Of a stretch of DNA of 64,000 nt, positions 8,469 through 16,980 are shown piece by piece; positions within the stretch are counted from its first letter, which is position 1, and the number at the start of each line of letters is the position of its first letter. Below the pieces are notes generated by a model. The model saw nothing but the letters and a program-made list of their open reading frames with translations, was not told the DNA's origin and ran no database searches. Source of the stretch: Fibrobacter sp. UWB15 (GTDB lineage Bacteria > Fibrobacterota > Fibrobacteria > Fibrobacterales > Fibrobacteraceae); the NCBI RefSeq assembly GCF_900177705.1, contig NZ_FXBA01000002.1, positions 124,001 through 188,000 of the forward strand. Direction: 5' to 3'. A program made the translations under genes and the position numbers.

Positions 8469-9581
8469 ATGTACTGCTATCTCATCATCGGCGCAGGTCT
8501 TTTCGGAGCAACTTTTGCTAATCTGGCCAAGAAGGCGGGCAAAAGCGTTCTCGTCATTGACAAACGCCCGCACATTGCAGGCAACTGCTACACTGAAAAT
8601 GTTGAAGGAATCAATGTTCATAAGTATGGTGCGCACATTTTTCATACCTCCAATAAGGAAGTCTGGGATTTCGTCAATTCCTTCGTTGAATTCAACCGCT
8701 ATACAAATTCGCCTATAGCCAAGTCAAAGGGGCGGTATTACAACTTGCCCTTCAATATGAATACGTTCAACCAAATGTGGGGTACGGCAACGCCTGAAGC
8801 GGCAAAGGCAATAATTGAAGAACAAAAAGCGGAAATTCTTAAGCGACTCAACGGACGAGAACCGGCAAACCTTGAAGAACAAGCACTAAGCCTTGTGGGT
8901 CGAGATATTTTTGAGACGCTAATCAAGGAGTACACTGAGAAACAGTGGGGGCGCAAATGCCGCGATCTTCCGTCGTCCATCATCAAACGCCTTCCCGTTC
9001 GCTATACATTTGACAACAACTACTTCAACGATTTATACCAAGGCATCCCTTGTGGTGGTTACACACAACTAGTGGCAAGGATGTTGGACGGAATCAAAAT
9101 CCATTTGAATACAGATTTCTTTGAGCATCGCTCCGAACTGGAGGGTGTTGCAGAAAAAATCATCTACACGGGCCCCATTGATGAATTCTTTGATTACCAA
9201 TTTGGGACTTTAGACTACCGCTCGCTAAATTTTGAAACAGAAGTTCTTGACAAAGACAATTTCCAGGGAAACGCAGTAGTGAACTATATTGACGAAGATG
9301 TTCCCTACACTAGAATTATTGAACACAAACACTTTGAGTTTGGTCAGCAAGTAAAGACTGTTATCACACGCGAATACCCCCAGGCCTGGACTCTAGGTAA
9401 GGAACGCTACTACACTATTAATGATGAAAAAAATTCCGCCCTATATGCTAAATACAAAGCATTGGCGGAACAGCAATCTAAGGTCATTTTTGGCGGAAGA
9501 CTTGCCGAATACAAATACTACGACATGGATGACGTCATTGAACGGGCGATGGTCGTCGCAAAACGGGAATTGGGGATTTAA
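8469..9581 (+). CDS. glf: UDP-galactopyranose mutase
   Basis: FAD-dependent isomerase that converts UDP-galactopyranose to UDP-galactofuranose in the cytoplasm. The 370-residue protein starts with the FAD-binding GAGLFG (8-13), followed by the family segments HKYGAHIFHT and CYTENVEGI and the C-terminal GGRLAEYKYYDMD typical of Glf. Length is normal. An AGGTGG ribosome-binding site precedes the ATG. It is followed after one base by a GT2 gene. With the GlfT2-like enzyme at 5298 it makes galactofuranose incorporation a well-supported prediction for this cluster. Confidence 0.95.
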   Translation: MYCYLIIGAGLFGATFANLAKKAGKSVLVIDKRPHIAGNCYTENVEGINVHKYGAHIFHTSNKEVWDFVNSFVEFNRYTNSPIAKSKGRYYNLPFNMNTFNQMWGTATPEAAKAIIEEQKAEILKRLNGREPANLEEQALSLVGRDIFETLIKEYTEKQWGRKCRDLPSSIIKRLPVRYTFDNNYFNDLYQGIPCGGYTQLVARMLDGIKIHLNTDFFEHRSELEGVAEKIIYTGPIDEFFDYQFGTLDYRSLNFETEVLDKDNFQGNAVVNYIDEDVPYTRIIEHKHFEFGQQVKTVITREYPQAWTLGKERYYTINDEKNSALYAKYKALAEQQSKVIFGGRLAEYKYYDMDDVIERAMVVAKRELGI

Positions 9582-9582
9582 G

Positions 9583-10560
9583 ATGTCAGAAAAACTTCTA
9601 TCCGTAGTCATCCCCACTTACAATATGGAAGCTTACTTGCGTAGGTGCTTGGATTCCGTTACTCGCGACGACGTACCACCTAGCTTGGAGTTGATTGTTG
9701 TCAATGATGGAAGTACTGATAATTCCCTTGCCATTATGCAAGAATATGCGAAAAAACGCCCCGATATTGTAAACATCATTGACAAGCCTAATGGTCACTA
9801 TGGATCATGCGTGAACGTTGCACTCAAGGTTGCGACGGGGAAATATTTCCGCATTTTGGATGCCGACGACTGGTTTGATACGGATGGATTGATAAAGCTA
9901 TTAAACGAAATTGAAAATATTTCAACAGATATTATTGTCACACCATATAAAAAAATTCGTAAGACAAAGACTATAGAGTATAAACCCAAACAAGTATTAT
10001 ACAACCACGTGTATAGTCTTTTGCAAGAATCTATTTGGACGAATCAGGATTTTGAATTGTTTGTTATGCATTCTATGACCTTCAGGACATCTGTATTGCG
10101 AGATGTCGATCTTCATCTTTCTGAAGGAATCTGCTACACAGACAACGAATTTCTAATTTATCCCACCCAAATGGCTGGGTCTATCATTTTCTTAAAATCC
10201 TTACTCTACAACTACGACATGACAAGAGAAGGCCAGTCAATGGATCCTGCTGTTCAAGCGAAGAATAGCGGGCACCTCGCTATAATAATAAGACGTTTTA
10301 CAGAAAAGATTGACAAACTTGGAGCATTTTCAAGGCGATTCTGTTCGCGAGTCCTGATTTCTTATTATTACAGACGCCTGTTTGCATGCGTTGATGATAA
10401 AGAATTAAAAGAAATGGACCGCTTGGTAAAAATAAGTGCTCCCTATTTGTTCAAAGATGTTGATGCCGCGTTATTGCATGCGCCTAGTCTTTGGCGAAGA
10501 TTCGGTTTGCACTTCGTATTTTATGAGAAACTAAAAAGACTCTTCAATATAGATCGATAA
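9583..10560 (+). CDS. Glycosyltransferase family 2
   Basis: A 325-residue GT-A glycosyltransferase. The N-terminus is the canonical SVVIPTYNME (7-16), followed by VVNDGSTDNS (39-48) and the metal-binding DADD (93-96). The start is ATG 9583, one base after the glf stop; an upstream in-frame ATG at 9421 lies inside glf and gives unrelated sequence. It is coupled to glf, so a role in building the same repeat unit is likely, but donor and acceptor are unknown. No transmembrane segment is obvious, so the enzyme probably acts at the cytoplasmic membrane surface. The gene converges on the GT4 gene with 3 bases between stops. Confidence 0.85.
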   Translation: MSEKLLSVVIPTYNMEAYLRRCLDSVTRDDVPPSLELIVVNDGSTDNSLAIMQEYAKKRPDIVNIIDKPNGHYGSCVNVALKVATGKYFRILDADDWFDTDGLIKLLNEIENISTDIIVTPYKKIRKTKTIEYKPKQVLYNHVYSLLQESIWTNQDFELFVMHSMTFRTSVLRDVDLHLSEGICYTDNEFLIYPTQMAGSIIFLKSLLYNYDMTREGQSMDPAVQAKNSGHLAIIIRRFTEKIDKLGAFSRRFCSRVLISYYYRRLFACVDDKELKEMDRLVKISAPYLFKDVDAALLHAPSLWRRFGLHFVFYEKLKRLFNIDR

Positions 10561-10563
10561 AGA

Positions 10564-11688
10564 TTACGAAGTGTAAATTGCTTTTAAAATAGGCAATTGC
10601 TTCATGATATCGTAATCAGAACTGAGTTTTTGTAAAAAACGCCTTTCGCTTTTTTGTGGACTGATTCTTGAAACCCACAAAGACAAATCAAGTGGGAGAC
10701 ATTCTGTTTTTGGGGATATTCCAGCTTCCTTTGTGATATATTCGCTCACAAAACATGGCAATCCAGCGTATTGCGCTTCAACAAGCGTTAAAGGCAGCCC
10801 TTCCCACAGCGAAGGAAAAGCAAACACATCCATAACGCTATAGAACGGAGCAGGCTCTTTCTGAAGTCCAGCAAATATAACAGCCTCAGCAAGCCCCAAA
10901 GATTCTACTTTCTGTTTAATCTTTTCTTGCAGAGGTCCGTCACCGAGTAAAAGCAACTTGGCATTCGGTTTCTGTTTGTGGACCTCACTAAATACATCTA
11001 TCAAAAAATCGTGATTCTTTTGCGGATAAAAGCGTCCCACATGCCCCACAACAAAATCATCTTCGGCAATTCCATATTTTGCGCGGATTTCGCGGCGGGC
11101 AGATTCACTAAACTTGAACCGTTCTGGATCGATTGCGTTAGGGAGCATCGTCACCTTGCCTTTTTTCACGGCACTTTTTCCCCAACCATTGATGGCAGCA
11201 GCTTCGCCGCAGGCTAACCAATGGGTGGCAAAGAGTTTGCAGGGGATGCGGAATAAAAAACAAAGAAAATTCTTTACAAGGTGGTTCGGCAGGCTCACCA
11301 ACCTTGTTTTCGGCCCTTCGACGGGTTCTTGAGCAGTATAAGCTTGGTGATGGTGGGCTATTCTTTTTTTGATTCCGGCGAGCATCGCCAGAAAGCACAC
11401 GTAGCTGTTCATGAACCAATCCAGGTGACTATGGACTACATCGTATTTGCCTTTTCTAAAGATTCTGAACATCGTCCATAAGTGCTTTAGCGGATGATGC
11501 ACCTTGTCGGGAATCTGGATGCAGTTGATTCCGGCCTCATTGAACCGTTCCAAAATTTGCGGATTCGGTTCGTACTGGTACAGCAAATCAAAATGTATGT
11601 CCCGCATGCGCGAACAGTAGTTCAGAACCACCTGTTCCGAACCACCGCCCACAATCCCGTGCAGCACCTGACAAACGAGAATACTCAT
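10564..11688 (-). CDS. Glycosyltransferase family 4 (GT-B), carrying a repeat-derived insertion
   Basis: A 374-residue GT-B enzyme: N-terminal GGGSEQVVL loop (14-22), C-terminal donor domain with GHVGRFYPQKN (215-225), LLLLGDGP (245-252) and the EGLPLTLVEAQ nucleotide-binding motif (296-306). It transfers a hexose or similar sugar to a lipid-linked glycan. Residues about 119-136 are proline- and glycine-rich and are encoded by bases 11281-11334, which look like a dispersed intergenic repeat (a GCAGGCTCACCAACC arm and a CCCTTCGACGGGTT arm). This appears to be an in-frame insertion within the N-terminal domain. The gene is divergent from the GT-C-like gene at 11715. Confidence 0.85.
   Translation of the reverse strand: MSILVCQVLHGIVGGGSEQVVLNYCSRMRDIHFDLLYQYEPNPQILERFNEAGINCIQIPDKVHHPLKHLWTMFRIFRKGKYDVVHSHLDWFMNSYVCFLAMLAGIKKRIAHHHQAYTAQEPVEGPKTRLVSLPNHLVKNFLCFLFRIPCKLFATHWLACGEAAAINGWGKSAVKKGKVTMLPNAIDPERFKFSESARREIRAKYGIAEDDFVVGHVGRFYPQKNHDFLIDVFSEVHKQKPNAKLLLLGDGPLQEKIKQKVESLGLAEAVIFAGLQKEPAPFYSVMDVFAFPSLWEGLPLTLVEAQYAGLPCFVSEYITKEAGISPKTECLPLDLSLWVSRISPQKSERRFLQKLSSDYDIMKQLPILKAIYTS
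11281..11335. repeat. Dispersed-repeat-like insertion inside the GT4 gene
   Basis: GGTTCGGCAGGCTCACCAAC followed by a second arm CCCTTCGACGGGTTC within 55 bases. This resembles the widespread palindromic intergenic repeat type (TTCGACAAGCTCA) and encodes the odd residues about 119-136 of the GT4 enzyme. Confidence 0.5.
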
Positions 11689-11714
11689 AACAGAAATAAA
11701 TATATATTTTCTAT

Positions 11715-13376
11715 ATGTCCTTCAAAAGAGCCATAACCTATTCCGTAGCCATCAACCTATTCTTCTTGGCGTTGTGCCTGATTTTTGGTGACCTCAAGTT
11801 CGGGGCGATTGACGACTACTTCATGGCAGCAAGACTCACCGGCGCCCTGGGCACGGACTACAACCCACACCTAATTTTCGTGAACGCCATCTACGGCTAT
11901 GCGCTGTTGCCGCTGTACCACCTTTTCCCGAAAATTGGATGGTACTATATAGGCGAGATGTTTTCGGTTTTCCTGTCGTTCACTGTCATCGGCTATGTGT
12001 TGCTACAGCGTTGTGGCGAGCGGTGGGGAGCGATTTTGGCGGCGCTATTTACGGCTCTATTCGCGAGCGACTTTTATTTGGTGGTGCAGTTTACTCAGTG
12101 TGCCTCGATACTGAGCGCGGCAGGGATGCTGCTGTTTGCGTACGGGGTGGTTGAAAAACGCGCTACCGCACCTTTCGTTCTCGGCATAATCCTAATGCTG
12201 TGGGGTTCGGTGATGCGATGGCAGGCATTCTTGATGGGGATGCCGTTTTTCTGCCTCGGGATGCTGTTTATAATTAAAGATTGTTGGAAAGCCAAGTGGC
12301 ATGTGACCGCAGGCCTCGCCGTTATGTTCGCAGGCGCTTTTGCCATGCACTGCTGGGACCAGAACATCTACAAGGCTCCTGAATATCAGGATTTCGTAGA
12401 ATTTCAGGGGCCGCGAGCCACATTGGGCGACAAAGGCAATTATAATGAGAATGCTGTATACGAAGATGCTGAAGAAATGGGATTAAGCGGACAAGACTAT
12501 CACATGCTCACACAGTGGATATGGTACGATACAGAAGTTTTCTCGGTCGACAGTTTAAAACATTATACAAACATGATTCATCCCTATACGAGGGAATATC
12601 ATATCCGGGAATTCCCCCACAAGATACTTGACGCCATTACGCACGCATCCCAAGCCCCCCTATTCTGGACATGGGCATTCTTCTGTCTCGCGCTCTTTCA
12701 CACGCGTCGGTCAAAATCACTTTATATTTGGGCGAGTCTTGCACTAATAATCGCATTCATGCTCTATCTGTTATCCATGGGGAGACTAGTCTATCGAGTT
12801 GAAAATGGTTTCTGGCTCTATTCAGCAATTCTTGCAATTCCCCTATTCGGCAGATTCACATTCAACATTTCCCCAAAAATTGTCGCTTTAATTATAACCA
12901 TTATTTTCCTTTCCAATATTGCAACCTACGCAAACTCAGGCAATATCGTTCGTGATCCATCCTCAGGCGAAAAACGAACATTAGTAACGAAAGATTCTAC
13001 AGACTACAGCCAAGTCTTTGAATACATTGACCAAAATCCAGACAAGTTATTCCTCTTGAGCATGGACGCCTTTATGAAGTTCAGCCACCACAAAAATCCT
13101 CCATATTTGGCTGAACCAATCGGGAGTTATCGCAGAACCATATCTTTAGGCTACTGGACTCCCTATCTTCCAGAAATAGAAGCAACTCTGCGCGATTTTA
13201 ATGTTGCAAATCCGATAAAAGATGTAATCAACGATAACGTAATAGCCCTTGACGCATCTCATCTAACAGGTTTCTTGCAAAGGCACCACTACGACAGTGT
13301 TGCAGTAAACACCTTGAAAACTTTCGGTGAAATGAGTTTCTGCAAATACAGGCTCGTCAACAAGGAGGAACAATGA
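11715..13376 (+). CDS. Polytopic membrane protein, GT-C-like glycosyltransferase candidate
   Basis: A 553-residue protein with roughly ten hydrophobic segments and a large soluble region near residues 215-300. After the first membrane segment it carries Ala-Ile-Asp-Asp-Tyr (31-35), an acidic pair in the first external loop, the usual place for the catalytic acid of GT-C enzymes that use polyprenyl-phosphate sugars. I cannot assign a family with certainty. Its stop overlaps the next start by four bases, so it is coupled to the LTA-synthase-like gene. A TATATT box sits 7-12 bases before the ATG without a Shine-Dalgarno, suggesting a leaderless message. Confidence 0.55.
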   Translation: MSFKRAITYSVAINLFFLALCLIFGDLKFGAIDDYFMAARLTGALGTDYNPHLIFVNAIYGYALLPLYHLFPKIGWYYIGEMFSVFLSFTVIGYVLLQRCGERWGAILAALFTALFASDFYLVVQFTQCASILSAAGMLLFAYGVVEKRATAPFVLGIILMLWGSVMRWQAFLMGMPFFCLGMLFIIKDCWKAKWHVTAGLAVMFAGAFAMHCWDQNIYKAPEYQDFVEFQGPRATLGDKGNYNENAVYEDAEEMGLSGQDYHMLTQWIWYDTEVFSVDSLKHYTNMIHPYTREYHIREFPHKILDAITHASQAPLFWTWAFFCLALFHTRRSKSLYIWASLALIIAFMLYLLSMGRLVYRVENGFWLYSAILAIPLFGRFTFNISPKIVALIITIIFLSNIATYANSGNIVRDPSSGEKRTLVTKDSTDYSQVFEYIDQNPDKLFLLSMDAFMKFSHHKNPPYLAEPIGSYRRTISLGYWTPYLPEIEATLRDFNVANPIKDVINDNVIALDASHLTGFLQRHHYDSVAVNTLKTFGEMSFCKYRLVNKEEQ

Positions 13377-14602
13377 AGAAAATATTGTACTTCTTGGTTG
13401 CAACCGCTCTTATAACGATAGTCCCCTTTCTGTTCACCTTCGAAAAGGGACAAGACCTCGTTCGCGGACTTTTCGGGTATGAATATTTCGCCTTATTGCT
13501 GTTTATTGTTTTTGTTAAAGGGAAATTATACAGAGCAAAAACGTCATTGCGATTGGACAAAGCCACATGGCTATTCCTTTGTTTACTAGTCTTAATCATC
13601 GGCCTTGTCTCCGTCGCTTGGATCGATTTGCAGAACCTTCTAGCAATAAAAGGATGGTGTACCAGCTGGTATGCGATTCTTCCATTTGTCACTTGCGGAT
13701 TAGCAATCGTGATAGTCTGGAAAATTCCTACCTTCCATTTAACAGATATCAGCCTCATTCTTTTCGTAACGCTGATAACATATTTTGCCGCATACAATCT
13801 CTTTCCGTCGCAACCTCTAGTACAATTTCCCATAATAGACTATTTTGTCCGCACATCACCGCAACCGCCCCAACGCAAAGAAATAGACGATATTTTTAAA
13901 GACAAGTACATAGTGACCGATTCTGCCAGCATTACACGAAATTTTGTAGACACAACAAGAAGCAACGTCATAATCCTTATAGAAAGTTGGGGCGTTCCAC
14001 TCGATATAAATCGTTTTGATAAGCAACTAAAAATATTCGATGGGAAAATTGCCGCTGCCGGTAGCCATCATCGCATGTACAGCAGGACAAGGACTGCAGA
14101 ACGCGAGGACCTCATACACGAAATACATCGAGACTCAAGCGGCCATCGAGACACAACATTTTTACCCCAAATTTTCACTGAAAAAAATTGCAAGACAACA
14201 TTCTTTTTCGGGGGAGACAGTTTAAAACATCAACGTTTCAAATACATTCATAATTTGGGATTCGAGGATATTCACTTTATAGAAAAATCTTCCGATGCCG
14301 AAATCGCCAACCAAATTGACGACCTATTGAACGACTCTTTAAAACATTTCATCGCATGGACTACAAGAGATACTAAATTCCCAATCATCGAAACAAAGTC
14401 CATCTATTATGCGAATACAAATGTGGTCGATTCAATATACTCAAATCGTCTAGAGATGTCATTGCGATTGATTGCAAATCTAGCGCAAAAGCACCCTAAC
14501 GTCCGTTTCATTATTCAGGGCGACCACAACCCAATTCTTTCACCCGTTCCGTTCCAGGAAAAATTTTACAAAAGATGGGTTCCATACATTGCATTAAATT
14601 AA
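13373..14602 (+). CDS. LTA-synthase-like sulfatase-fold phosphotransferase, membrane-anchored
   Basis: A 409-residue protein: about five hydrophobic helices in residues 1-145, then a periplasmic alkaline-phosphatase/sulfatase-fold domain. The domain opens with NVIILIESWG (198-207; Glu204 is the metal-ligand position), has a candidate nucleophile Thr241 followed by acidic residues, and closes with GDH (383-385), the conserved metal site. This family (LtaS, EptA, OpgB relatives) transfers phosphoglycerol or phosphoethanolamine to glycans. The C-terminal ending FYKRWVPYIALN is nearly repeated in the convergent gene at 14609, showing they are paralogues. It is coupled to the upstream membrane protein; the transferred group is unknown. 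Confidence 0.75.
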   Translation: MKKILYFLVATALITIVPFLFTFEKGQDLVRGLFGYEYFALLLFIVFVKGKLYRAKTSLRLDKATWLFLCLLVLIIGLVSVAWIDLQNLLAIKGWCTSWYAILPFVTCGLAIVIVWKIPTFHLTDISLILFVTLITYFAAYNLFPSQPLVQFPIIDYFVRTSPQPPQRKEIDDIFKDKYIVTDSASITRNFVDTTRSNVIILIESWGVPLDINRFDKQLKIFDGKIAAAGSHHRMYSRTRTAEREDLIHEIHRDSSGHRDTTFLPQIFTEKNCKTTFFFGGDSLKHQRFKYIHNLGFEDIHFIEKSSDAEIANQIDDLLNDSLKHFIAWTTRDTKFPIIETKSIYYANTNVVDSIYSNRLEMSLRLIANLAQKHPNVRFIIQGDHNPILSPVPFQEKFYKRWVPYIALN

Positions 14603-14608
14603 GATAAT

Positions 14609-16036
14609 CTAGTTCAAAATCACCAATGGGACCCATCTAAAATAAAAGGACTGTACAAAATCCGATTGCTCAAGCGACCCCATCGGACGATGATCTCCAC
14701 GAATTACAAAACGATAATTCGGATACTTCTGAGCCAGTCGAACCAGATATCGAGCCGTATTCTGTTGTAATGTAAAGTAAGTACAGTCAATGTCAGAAAG
14801 GGCAAGAGATTCACAAGCAATCGATTTTTCTCGAATCTTCGCAAATTCATACGGTGGATGGGCATCAAGAGTCGTCCAATAAATAAATTTAGGCAATGAA
14901 TCCGCAAGCAACGAATCTATAAAGACTGCTACAGACGAATCACAAATACCTTTAAATCCATATTGACAACTCGAAAAATTTCGTTCCTCAAAATCTTTTT
15001 TAAAAAGAAGGTGATCGAAACCGAATTTATCATAATTCTCATCGCGTTCGTAGAAATCTCCATCATATCCATGAAGGAACCATGTTTCTAATCCATTTGC
15101 TTTAAATTGTTGAGGAACTATTTTTTCATTTAAACTTCCTTGCGGAGCGCCAAAATCCTCCCATTCAGCCCCCTGTGTATGAGCCGCATCGCGCGGGAAA
15201 AGTCCAATAAAGGAAACTTTTGAATTTTTATACAGAGCAAGCAAAGAATCCGTATAAGCCATAGATTTGTTAACACCAAAACTTTCAATGAGCACAACAA
15301 CCGTTGGCTTTGAAAAATCAGTAATCACCGCTTTTTCTTTTTCCCAGACAGGAAATGCCGCCTTAATATCTTCTTGCAGATACAAATTATGCCCAATAAT
15401 CCCAGGAGTACAAAGTTGCCACATCCATTTTTTTACTGAAAAATCTAGAATGGGCTGTTTAAGCTGTAACGCACTTATGCTAAAATTAAGTCCAATTACC
15501 AAAGTCGCAATGACATATGCCGTCAAATGCGAAATTTCCAATCGTTCTCCCCACAAAATTTTGCGAGCAAAAAAAACTTCCAATAAAATTTGCAATAACG
15601 GTATCAGCAAAAAAAGACACGGACCCCACCAAAAGAACTTTGCCAACCCCCAAACATCTGACAAAGTAAGGACAAATGTTGCATAAAAGAAATTTGCCCA
15701 ATCAGCAATCGAAGAAAACAAGGCAAGCACAATGAATGCTGGCAACAAAAATTGGCGATTACGCGGAATCGCAGCCGACAAAACAACTAGGATGAAGACA
15801 ATTCCTGCTGTAGCATAAGCGTCAATAGAGTTCGACGCAATGGCGTAAATCCATACGATGATGACAAACGGCATTTTCCATAAAAACTTTCCCCGTGGCA
15901 ATAAAAAGAACAGCAGCAAAAAGAGCACATCAACGGAAAAGAATCCATGCCCTTGCGGCGTAACAAACAAGAAAGAAGCTACGCCAGTAAGAAAAGACGC
16001 ACAAACAGGGATAATAAAGAAATAAATTTTTCTCAT
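14609..16036 (-). CDS. LTA-synthase-like sulfatase-fold phosphotransferase, paralogue of the facing gene
   Basis: About 475 residues from ATG 16036 (a further ATG at 16057 would add seven residues). There are five or six N-terminal membrane helices, then the sulfatase-fold domain opening at PTVVVLIESFG, with a Thr in an AHTQGAEWED context as candidate nucleophile, TTLDAHPPY, and the conserved GDH before an ending FYFRWVPLVILN. It is the paralogue of the protein encoded at 13373-14602, and the two genes converge with six bases between stops. A periplasmic phosphoglycerol- or phosphoethanolamine-type transferase is likely; substrate unknown. A terminator of the upstream pilin-like gene sits just before its start. 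Confidence 0.75.
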   Translation of the reverse strand: MRKIYFFIIPVCASFLTGVASFLFVTPQGHGFFSVDVLFLLLFFLLPRGKFLWKMPFVIIVWIYAIASNSIDAYATAGIVFILVVLSAAIPRNRQFLLPAFIVLALFSSIADWANFFYATFVLTLSDVWGLAKFFWWGPCLFLLIPLLQILLEVFFARKILWGERLEISHLTAYVIATLVIGLNFSISALQLKQPILDFSVKKWMWQLCTPGIIGHNLYLQEDIKAAFPVWEKEKAVITDFSKPTVVVLIESFGVNKSMAYTDSLLALYKNSKVSFIGLFPRDAAHTQGAEWEDFGAPQGSLNEKIVPQQFKANGLETWFLHGYDGDFYERDENYDKFGFDHLLFKKDFEERNFSSCQYGFKGICDSSVAVFIDSLLADSLPKFIYWTTLDAHPPYEFAKIREKSIACESLALSDIDCTYFTLQQNTARYLVRLAQKYPNYRFVIRGDHRPMGSLEQSDFVQSFYFRWVPLVILN

Positions 16037-16064
16037 TGACGGAAGAACACTCAGCATTTATACG

Positions 16065-16105
16065 AAAAAAAAGAACCCCCCTCTTTTACAGAAGGGAGCT
16101 CTTTC
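16065..16105 (-). terminator. Rho-independent terminator of the pilin-like gene
   Basis: Read on the minus strand, an arm AAAGAGCTCCCTTC pairs over 14 positions (three G-T wobbles) with GAGGGGGGTTCTTT across a short loop and is followed by a run of T. It lies right after the pilin-like stop and before the LTA-synthase-like start, separating the two transcripts. Confidence 0.75.
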
Positions 16106-16119
16106 ATTTTTTTTCGAAC

Positions 16120-16608
16120 TTAGTTCAACGTAGCTCTGTCAGAAGAGAACGCAGCAAAGTTCGGCGTGAGAGACAGGCACTTGGACTTGTTGGTCAGGCC
16201 AGCATTATAGACAACGGAGCCGCCAGTAGAGCTATTAGCAGCGATGTCGAGATGCCACTTGCTCTGGGCCGGACAGTCATTCAAAGTAGACTTTGCAGTA
16301 GCCTTCCATGCATCAGTCTTAGCTGTCGTAATGGAGGTCTTGTCGTTAGCGCCCTTATAGCCATCATAGTCGAAGTTGGAAGACTTCGGCATCGTGAAGC
16401 CAATCAGTTCCCAAGAACCATAGAACACGCCAGTTTCAGCAACGTAAGCGTCCTGGAGCTTGATGTATTCGCCAGCAGACGGGCCGACTTCGGAAGCCTT
16501 GGACTTAGCGATCATGCCGAACAGTTTCGGTACTGCGACGGCGGCCAAGATGCCCATGATCACGATCACGACCATCAATTCGATAAGGGTAAAACCTTGC
16601 TTTTTCAT
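16120..16608 (-). CDS. Type IV pilin-like protein (prepilin-type N-terminal methylation domain)
   Basis: A 162-residue prepilin. The N-terminus MKKQG is followed by FTLIELMVVIVIMGILAAV (6-24): the prepilin peptidase would cut after Gly5 and methylate Phe6, and Glu10 is the conserved assembly residue. The globular part contains two cysteines (near residues 120 and 147) that could form the usual C-terminal disulfide loop. I chose ATG 16608 because it gives the exact prepilin leader and has AAGGAG upstream. A good promoter (16686-16714) and a terminator make it monocistronic. It could be a major pilin or a secretion pseudopilin; no assembly genes are nearby. Confidence 0.9.
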   Translation of the reverse strand: MKKQGFTLIELMVVIVIMGILAAVAVPKLFGMIAKSKASEVGPSAGEYIKLQDAYVAETGVFYGSWELIGFTMPKSSNFDYDGYKGANDKTSITTAKTDAWKATAKSTLNDCPAQSKWHLDIAANSSTGGSVVYNAGLTNKSKCLSLTPNFAAFSSDRATLN

Positions 16609-16685
16609 AGTGTACTCCTTGTTGTTTGTTACACACTTGTTTGGTCTTAGGCCCGTCAGTGGGCGTTCAACCGGTTTATGTCTGT

Positions 16686-16714
16686 AATATAAACAATTTT
16701 TTTCAGAAAAGCAA
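16686..16714 (-). promoter_or_regulatory. Sigma70-like promoter of the pilin-like gene
   Basis: On the minus strand: -35 TTGCTT (16714-16709), a 17-base spacer, and -10 TATATT (16691-16686), followed by ACAGAC. It gives a leader of about 70 bases before ATG 16608. The same TATATT box occurs before several other genes of the window. Confidence 0.7.
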
Positions 16715-16924
16715 TAGTTTTGCAAAATTTTTTGCATTTTTGTGTAAAAATTGTCAGACTTTTGTCACTAATTTTTACTTTGTTCGCAAAATTCTATCGT
16801 TTTCACATCAAAATCGCCATATTCCAGCCAGAACTTTGATGATGTATATATACAAATTTTTTTGAAAAAAAACATTTTTTTAAGAAAAAAACTGAAAATT
16901 TTTTATTCCAACTTAAATTGAAAA

Positions 16925-16951
16925 AGAGAAAAACCCGGCTTTCGCCGGGTT
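16925..16951 (-). terminator. Rho-independent terminator of the Rpn-family pseudogene
   Basis: A perfect 8-bp stem, AACCCGGC (16932-16939) with GCCGGGTT (16944-16951), around a four-base loop, with a T-rich tract on the minus strand side. It lies 30 bases beyond the pseudogene stop at 16981. Confidence 0.8.
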
Positions 16952-16980
16952 GTCAAGGTAATTTCAAGTGAACATGGAAG

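Larger units (their letters stand above)
16609..16980. other. AT-rich intergenic region between pilin-like gene and Rpn pseudogene
   Basis: This 372-base gap holds the pilin promoter and its roughly 75-base leader (with a GCCC/GGGC mini-hairpin around 16640-16660), then a very AT-rich stretch with A and T runs at about 16730-16915, and finally the terminator of the Rpn pseudogene. I see no coding signal in it. Confidence 0.6.

Noticed and set aside
16036-16650. A plus-strand open frame across the pilin-like gene
   Set aside because: It covers the pilin terminator and promoter and lacks coding features, whereas the minus-strand frame has an exact prepilin motif.
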